19,457 nt of DNA. It comes from UBA7985 sp965658725 (GTDB lineage: Bacteria; Pseudomonadota; Alphaproteobacteria; UBA7985). The DNA is taken from positions 1 through 19,457 of the forward strand of contig CBFHUI010000052.1 of NCBI GenBank assembly GCA_965658725.1, read 5' to 3'. The position numbers were made by a program, and so were the translations under genes. Position 1 is the stretch's first letter; every line of letters begins with the position of its first letter. The notes under the pieces were generated by a model. The model saw only the letters and a list, made by a program, of their open reading frames with translations. It was not told the DNA's origin and made no database searches. Below, piece by piece: positions 15,535 to 19,457 of the stretch.

Positions 15535-16218
15535 ATGAACGCAATCTCGAAACGACGGCAACTGAACCGCCTGCTGGTGTCGCTGGTGATTGCGGCACTG
15601 ATGGCTGTGGTTGCTGCCGTGCTGGCTTTCTTCTTCGCTGTGCAGCCCGTCTGGTCCACCAGCGCGCAGATGCAAGCCGAGTTACAGGAAGAAATGCGCC
15701 CCCTGAACACGGGGCAAGACACAGCTGCGCAACCCGCGGCAACCGCCACGTCCATAACCTGGGAAGAAGCGGTCGCAGGGTTCATGAAGACCCATGTCGA
15801 TCGCCCCATCAATCAGGAACTCACGGCCTTTGACGGCGTTGAGCCTGAGGCGTTCTTCCGTGTGCGACAAGGCACACTGGTCGCGCCCACTGTACCCAAT
15901 GACGTAGCGGGCAAGGCCAAGCTCTACATGATCCCCGGAAAGGCCTTTTTCCTGCGACTTGAAGACTTCGATGTGCCTGTTGGTCCGGGTTATCAGGTCG
16001 GTCTGTCATCTGAGTCCGCACCGCGAACTGCCCGCGAGATCCGCGCGGGCAACTATCAGCTCCTAGGCCCCATGACCACTTTTCGTGGCAGTCGCAACAT
16101 CCTGATTAACCCCGAAGTGCTCAAGAACAACCCCGAGCTTCGGCCCACGCGCTACAAGTCGGTGGTCATCTGGAACGCGGATTACGACGTGGTCATCGCG
16201 ACCGCTTCGCTGAATTGA
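15535..16218 (+). CDS. Single-pass membrane protein with DM13-like periplasmic domain
   Basis: A 227-residue protein of unknown function. Basic residues 1-12 are followed by one strong transmembrane helix (about 13-36) that should leave the rest in the periplasm. Residues 42-75 are Gln/Ala/Thr-rich. The remainder resembles the DM13 electron-transfer domain: LRLEDFDVPVGPGYQVGLS (140-158), an NYQLLGPM strand (173-180) and YKSVVIWNADYDVVIATASL (207-226), ordered as in DM13. The cysteine usually found after VVIW in DM13 domains is Asn213 here, and the protein has no cysteine at all. ATG 15535 has an AGAG-type ribosome binding site. Its TGA overlaps the TTG start of selO. The DM13 assignment is by eye and needs a profile search; the membrane topology is clearer. 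Confidence 0.75.
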   Translation: MNAISKRRQLNRLLVSLVIAALMAVVAAVLAFFFAVQPVWSTSAQMQAELQEEMRPLNTGQDTAAQPAATATSITWEEAVAGFMKTHVDRPINQELTAFDGVEPEAFFRVRQGTLVAPTVPNDVAGKAKLYMIPGKAFFLRLEDFDVPVGPGYQVGLSSESAPRTAREIRAGNYQLLGPMTTFRGSRNILINPEVLKNNPELRPTRYKSVVIWNADYDVVIATASLN

Positions 16219-17696
16219 GCGCGCCTGTGAAGGACGCAACCGCCCTGCGCTTTAACCCTGTTCGCGATCACATGGACTTGGGTGAGGCTTTCTTTACCAC
16301 AGTCGCCGCCGCTGACTTCCCAGAAACCCGCCTGCGCTACGCGAACCGTGACTGGGCGGAGCGGGTTGGCCTGATGGGGCTAGAGGAGGCGGACTGGATC
16401 GCCCATTTTGGCCGCTTCAGGCCCTTTGAAGGCTCCTTGCCTCAGCCACTGGCGCTCAAATACCACGGCCATCAGTTCCAGCACTACAACCCTGATTTGG
16501 GAGATGGCCGGGGTTTCCTGTTCGCTCAAATGCGAGAGCCAGAAACGGGCCGCTTGCTCGACTTTGGCACCAAGGGTTCGGGCCAGACACCCTTCAGCCG
16601 AGCGGGTGATGGCCGCTTGACGCTCAAGGGCGGGGTGCGGGAGGTGCTGGCGACGACGCGGTTGGAAGCGCTGGGCGTGAATACGTCAAAGACTTTCGCC
16701 CTGATCGAGACCGGGGAAGCGCTGCACCGCGGCGACGAGCCCTCACCGACACGGTCGTCGGTCATGACCCGTCTGTCGCACGGTCACATCCGCATCGGTT
16801 CCTTTCAGCGGCCTTACTTCTTGCAGGAACCGGACAACCTCGAAGCCCTGTTGACCTACGCCTGTCGAACCTACGCCCCCGCGATCTACCGCGTTGCTTT
16901 TGAGGGAAGCGGCGGAGGCGGGGTGGCGCAGGCGGCGCCGCTGTTCCTACGCTGGGTCTGCCGCAACTGCGCCAACACAGTCGCCGACTGGTTCGCGGCC
17001 GGTTTCGTGCACGGCGTGTTGAACACCGACAACATCAACATAACCGGCGAAAGCTTTGACTACGGTCCTTACCGCTTTCTAGAGCAGATGGACCCGAACA
17101 AGGTCGCGGCTTATTTCGATCACAGTGGCCTCTACGCCTTTGGCCGGCAGCCGGAGGCGGTTTACTGGAACCTGCAGCAGTTGGCATTGGTGCTGGTGCA
17201 ACTTGCCGATCAAGACAGCATCATCGCGGCACTGAAGACCTACAGCGACAGGCTGGGTGAAGCCGTTGAGGCGCGGCTGTTCCGGCGTTTGGGGCTGGTG
17301 GCGACGGGCGTGCCGGAGACCGATCAGCCCTTCCTGCAAAACCTGCTCTCGACGCTGCGGACATCAGCGCTCCCCTTGGACCCGACGCTGTACAGGGCTT
17401 TTGGCGGTCGGGAATGGCCGGTGGGGGAGGCTTGGGCAGACATCGCGGCCCGCGCGAAGGATTTCAGTATCGCCGAGCCCAGCAGGCTCGATCACCCCTA
17501 TTTCCAGTCCAGTTCATCCGGAACTACGCTCACCTACGCGGACATTGAGGCGCTTTGGGAAGGCATCGCCGAGCGAGATGACTGGTCCCTGTTCGAAGAC
17601 AAGCTTGCCGAGACCGAAGCCATGCGAGTGGCTTACGATTTCACGCCCGTCATCGCCGACGACGGCACTTTGGCGCTTAGCGACGAACCAGCTTGA
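16215..17696 (+). CDS. selO: SelO/YdiU-family protein adenylyltransferase (pseudokinase fold)
   Basis: Transfers AMP from ATP to Ser/Thr/Tyr of target proteins; in E. coli it is linked to redox homeostasis. The 493-residue protein contains GHQF (85-88), GDGRG (96-100), GTKGSGQTPFSRAGDGR (118-134, with Lys120 and Arg129), HGVLNTDNINI (246-256, Asp252 as catalytic base, Asn253) and DYGP (262-265, Asp262 for metal). After residue 400 it diverges from E. coli SelO: I see no NPxxxxRN segment and no C-terminal cysteine. It looks like the subgroup with the YHGHQFQHYNPDLGDGRG signature. The start is uncertain: TTG 16215 overlaps the upstream stop (TTGA), and GTG 16227 is an alternative. The last 20 bp overlap the convergent OmpA-domain gene. 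Confidence 0.92.
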   Translation: MSAPVKDATALRFNPVRDHMDLGEAFFTTVAAADFPETRLRYANRDWAERVGLMGLEEADWIAHFGRFRPFEGSLPQPLALKYHGHQFQHYNPDLGDGRGFLFAQMREPETGRLLDFGTKGSGQTPFSRAGDGRLTLKGGVREVLATTRLEALGVNTSKTFALIETGEALHRGDEPSPTRSSVMTRLSHGHIRIGSFQRPYFLQEPDNLEALLTYACRTYAPAIYRVAFEGSGGGGVAQAAPLFLRWVCRNCANTVADWFAAGFVHGVLNTDNINITGESFDYGPYRFLEQMDPNKVAAYFDHSGLYAFGRQPEAVYWNLQQLALVLVQLADQDSIIAALKTYSDRLGEAVEARLFRRLGLVATGVPETDQPFLQNLLSTLRTSALPLDPTLYRAFGGREWPVGEAWADIAARAKDFSIAEPSRLDHPYFQSSSSGTTLTYADIEALWEGIAERDDWSLFEDKLAETEAMRVAYDFTPVIADDGTLALSDEPA

Positions 17697-19457
17697 ACTC
17701 GATGCGGCGGTTTTGCTGCTGAGCGGCTTCATCGTCGCCCTCGACCAGTGGCTGGTGTTCACCAAAGGCCGCAACCATCAGCCGGTTTGCCGGGATGCCC
17801 GTGTTCTCGATCAGATACTCGACCACACTTACAGCACGTTCAGAAGACAGCTCCCAGTTGCCGTAGGGCGAGAACAGGTAGGGCTTGATGTCCGCGTGAC
17901 CGTCAACGCGGATCATGAAGTCATCATCATCGAGGTCGAGCAGGATGCGTTCCAGCTGCTGACCAAAGATTTGCAGCTCCTCTTGCCCTTCACGTGACAG
18001 GTTCGGCGAGCCGACCGGGAACAGGCCGTTTGACGCCAGCAATAGGCGCTCACCCACCACGCGCGGCACGTAGCCGAACTCACTCGCAGCCGAGTTTACC
18101 AGGCGCGAGTACAGCCGCTCGCGGATCGCTGCCATGGCGGCGGTCTGGTCAATGGCTGGTTCCATCGATGCGCCCGCGTCCTCGGTCACCGCGGCTGCGG
18201 CTTCAGCAGCGGCGGCCTGCGTGGCTTCGATCATGCCCTCTTCAACCAGCCGCTGGGCGAGGTCTTCGGCCAATTCAGCAGCCCGGCTTTCAACCTGCGC
18301 ATTAAACCGCTCAATCAGGGTTTCTCGCTGGGCTTCAAAGCGCTCGTTCGCCTGCGCCTGAATGTCGGCAATCAGGCGGGCTTTTTCTTCCTCGAACCGG
18401 GCCTGAGCGCGAGCCTCGGCTTGCGTGGTCAGGGCGGTTTCGGTTGAGTTGATCGACGCGGCCAGCGCTTCCGTCACCCGCTGGGCGACTTCATTGGCGA
18501 TTTGTGCGTCCATGTCGGCGCGCAGCTGGGTAAGGGTCTGGGACAGCTCTTGCTCCCGGTCCGACGCCTCGGTCAGCAAGCGTGCTTGCATGGCCGCAAC
18601 TTCGGCCTCCGCCTCGGCAACGCGGGCCTTGGCCTCTGCGGCCAAAGCGGCGGCTCGTTGCTCGGCCTGGCTCAGGATGGCAGCGTCCATATCGGCGCGC
18701 TCGGTCTCCAGGTCTTCGAGCATGGTTTGCATTTCGATCAGTCGATCGCGGGCTTCCTGCTCCCGCACCAGTGTGCGTTGCAGGGTTACGATCGCGCGCT
18801 CTGCCGTGATGGGCTCACCGCCGATCAACACCTGACCGCTTTCGGCCACTTCCGCGCCAAAGCTTCCGATCGCGGAAATGATCGTCTCGCGCTCCGACAC
18901 CTTGGCGGCGATTTCTGAGCGGAGGGCAGACGCTTCAATGCGGAGGTTCTCAGCCTCGGTCTGGGCTGCAAAGACCGCTTCCTCAGCCGGTCCAAGCGCG
19001 GCCTTGGCCTCTTCCTGCCGGGTCAACAGGCGCTGGCCTTCTAGGCGCACAGCCTCTAGCAACCGCTGACCGCTCTGCTGCTCGTCGGCGAGGGCTTCCA
19101 GTTCGTTCTGTGCGGCATCGATCTGCGCGATCAGGTCGGAAAGGGTCTGCTGCTGGGTGGCACGTTCGGCGCTCAACTCCTCGATGCTCTTGCGCAGGGC
19201 GCGCTGGTCGAGGATCAGGGCCACACTCCCGGCATCACCGATGGCAGCAAGGCGTTCTTCGCTCACGGAAACCAGCTCGGTGAGCCGCGATTTCTCAGCC
19301 GCAAGCGCGTCTCGTTCCAGCTGCAGGGCCGTAATTTCACCCAGGGTTTCGTCGTACTTCTGCTGGGTCTCAGCCGCCGCCTGTTGCTCGGCCGCGATTT
19401 CCGCTTCGCGTGCAGCGACGTCGCCCTCAAGCCCACTGACCAGATCAAGCAGGTCTT
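17677..19457 (-). CDS. MotB/OmpA-like coiled-coil protein with C-terminal peptidoglycan-binding domain (runs off right edge)
   Basis: At least 592 residues are visible; the N-terminus, where relatives carry a transmembrane helix, is off the window. A GTG at 19266 is not the true start: the frame stays open and protein-like to the edge (ending VSGLEGDVAAREAEIAAEQ near the limit). Most of the protein is Ala/Glu/Gln/Arg-rich heptad-like coiled coil, with many EAEAEVAAMQARL-type stretches. The last about 115 residues are an OmpA-like domain: LFPVGSPNLSREGQEEL, IRVDGHADIKPY, WELSSERAVSVVEYL, ANRLMVAAFGEHQPL and QQQNRRIEF. It should anchor to peptidoglycan from the inner membrane. Relatives usually sit beside a MotA/ExbB-like gene, probably beyond the right edge (inference). 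The TAA at 17677-17679 lies within the end of selO. Confidence 0.9.
   Translation of the reverse strand, partial: DLLDLVSGLEGDVAAREAEIAAEQQAAAETQQKYDETLGEITALQLERDALAAEKSRLTELVSVSEERLAAIGDAGSVALILDQRALRKSIEELSAERATQQQTLSDLIAQIDAAQNELEALADEQQSGQRLLEAVRLEGQRLLTRQEEAKAALGPAEEAVFAAQTEAENLRIEASALRSEIAAKVSERETIISAIGSFGAEVAESGQVLIGGEPITAERAIVTLQRTLVREQEARDRLIEMQTMLEDLETERADMDAAILSQAEQRAAALAAEAKARVAEAEAEVAAMQARLLTEASDREQELSQTLTQLRADMDAQIANEVAQRVTEALAASINSTETALTTQAEARAQARFEEEKARLIADIQAQANERFEAQRETLIERFNAQVESRAAELAEDLAQRLVEEGMIEATQAAAAEAAAAVTEDAGASMEPAIDQTAAMAAIRERLYSRLVNSAASEFGYVPRVVGERLLLASNGLFPVGSPNLSREGQEELQIFGQQLERILLDLDDDDFMIRVDGHADIKPYLFSPYGNWELSSERAVSVVEYLIENTGIPANRLMVAAFGEHQPLVEGDDEAAQQQNRRIEFKLVRR

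Noticed and set aside
19264..19266. GTG at 19266 as the start of the OmpA-domain protein
   Set aside because: The same frame continues upstream without a stop to the window edge and stays coiled-coil in character, so the gene is partial.

Overview
This 19.5 kb window looks like chromosomal core DNA from an alphaproteobacterium. The evidence is high GC content, compact spacing, and the run dsbA - aroQ - accB - accC - aat - DUF2155, which I know from Alphaproteobacteria, especially Rhizobiales-like genomes. The MotB/OmpA-like coiled-coil protein at the right edge fits the same group. I cannot name the genus. I see no tRNA, rRNA, insertion sequence, CRISPR array, phage gene or obvious horizontally acquired island.

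Layout. 1-262 (-): start of a class I aminotransferase, cut by the left edge. 411-3904 (+): a DsbA-family thiol oxidoreductase, then aroQ, accB and accC (shikimate pathway and the biotin half of acetyl-CoA carboxylase). 4032-4829 (+): aat (N-end rule). 4703-5689 (-): a DUF2155 envelope protein and a small conserved-looking hypothetical protein. 5919-9311 (+): a tightly coupled cysE - cysteine desulfurase - tungstate permease - tungstate-binding protein operon. 9308-9823 (-): a LEA14/WHy-type lipoprotein. 9960-11612 (+): a DEAD-box RNA helicase with an RG-rich tail. 11446-12258 (-): yaaA. 12432-13913 (+): a hisN-like phosphatase and a class II thymidine kinase. 14050-17696 (+): a YcbB-type L,D-transpeptidase lipoprotein, a membrane-anchored DM13-like protein and a SelO pseudokinase. 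17677-19457 (-): a large coiled-coil protein with a C-terminal OmpA domain, cut by the right edge.

How the genes work together. Most are housekeeping. Two groupings deserve attention. In the first, cysE, a cysteine desulfurase, tupB and tupA overlap by 4 bp at every junction. This links cysteine supply and sulfur mobilisation to tungstate/molybdate uptake, but no transporter ATPase gene is present. In the second, an L,D-transpeptidase, a cysteine-less DM13-like protein and a SelO protein form an apparent envelope/redox operon.

The window's most striking structural property is that all four convergent gene pairs overlap at their 3' ends (127, 4, 167 and 20 bp), two of them deeply. I found no clearly undescribed multi-gene defence or mobile system; the candidates below are modest and labelled as such.
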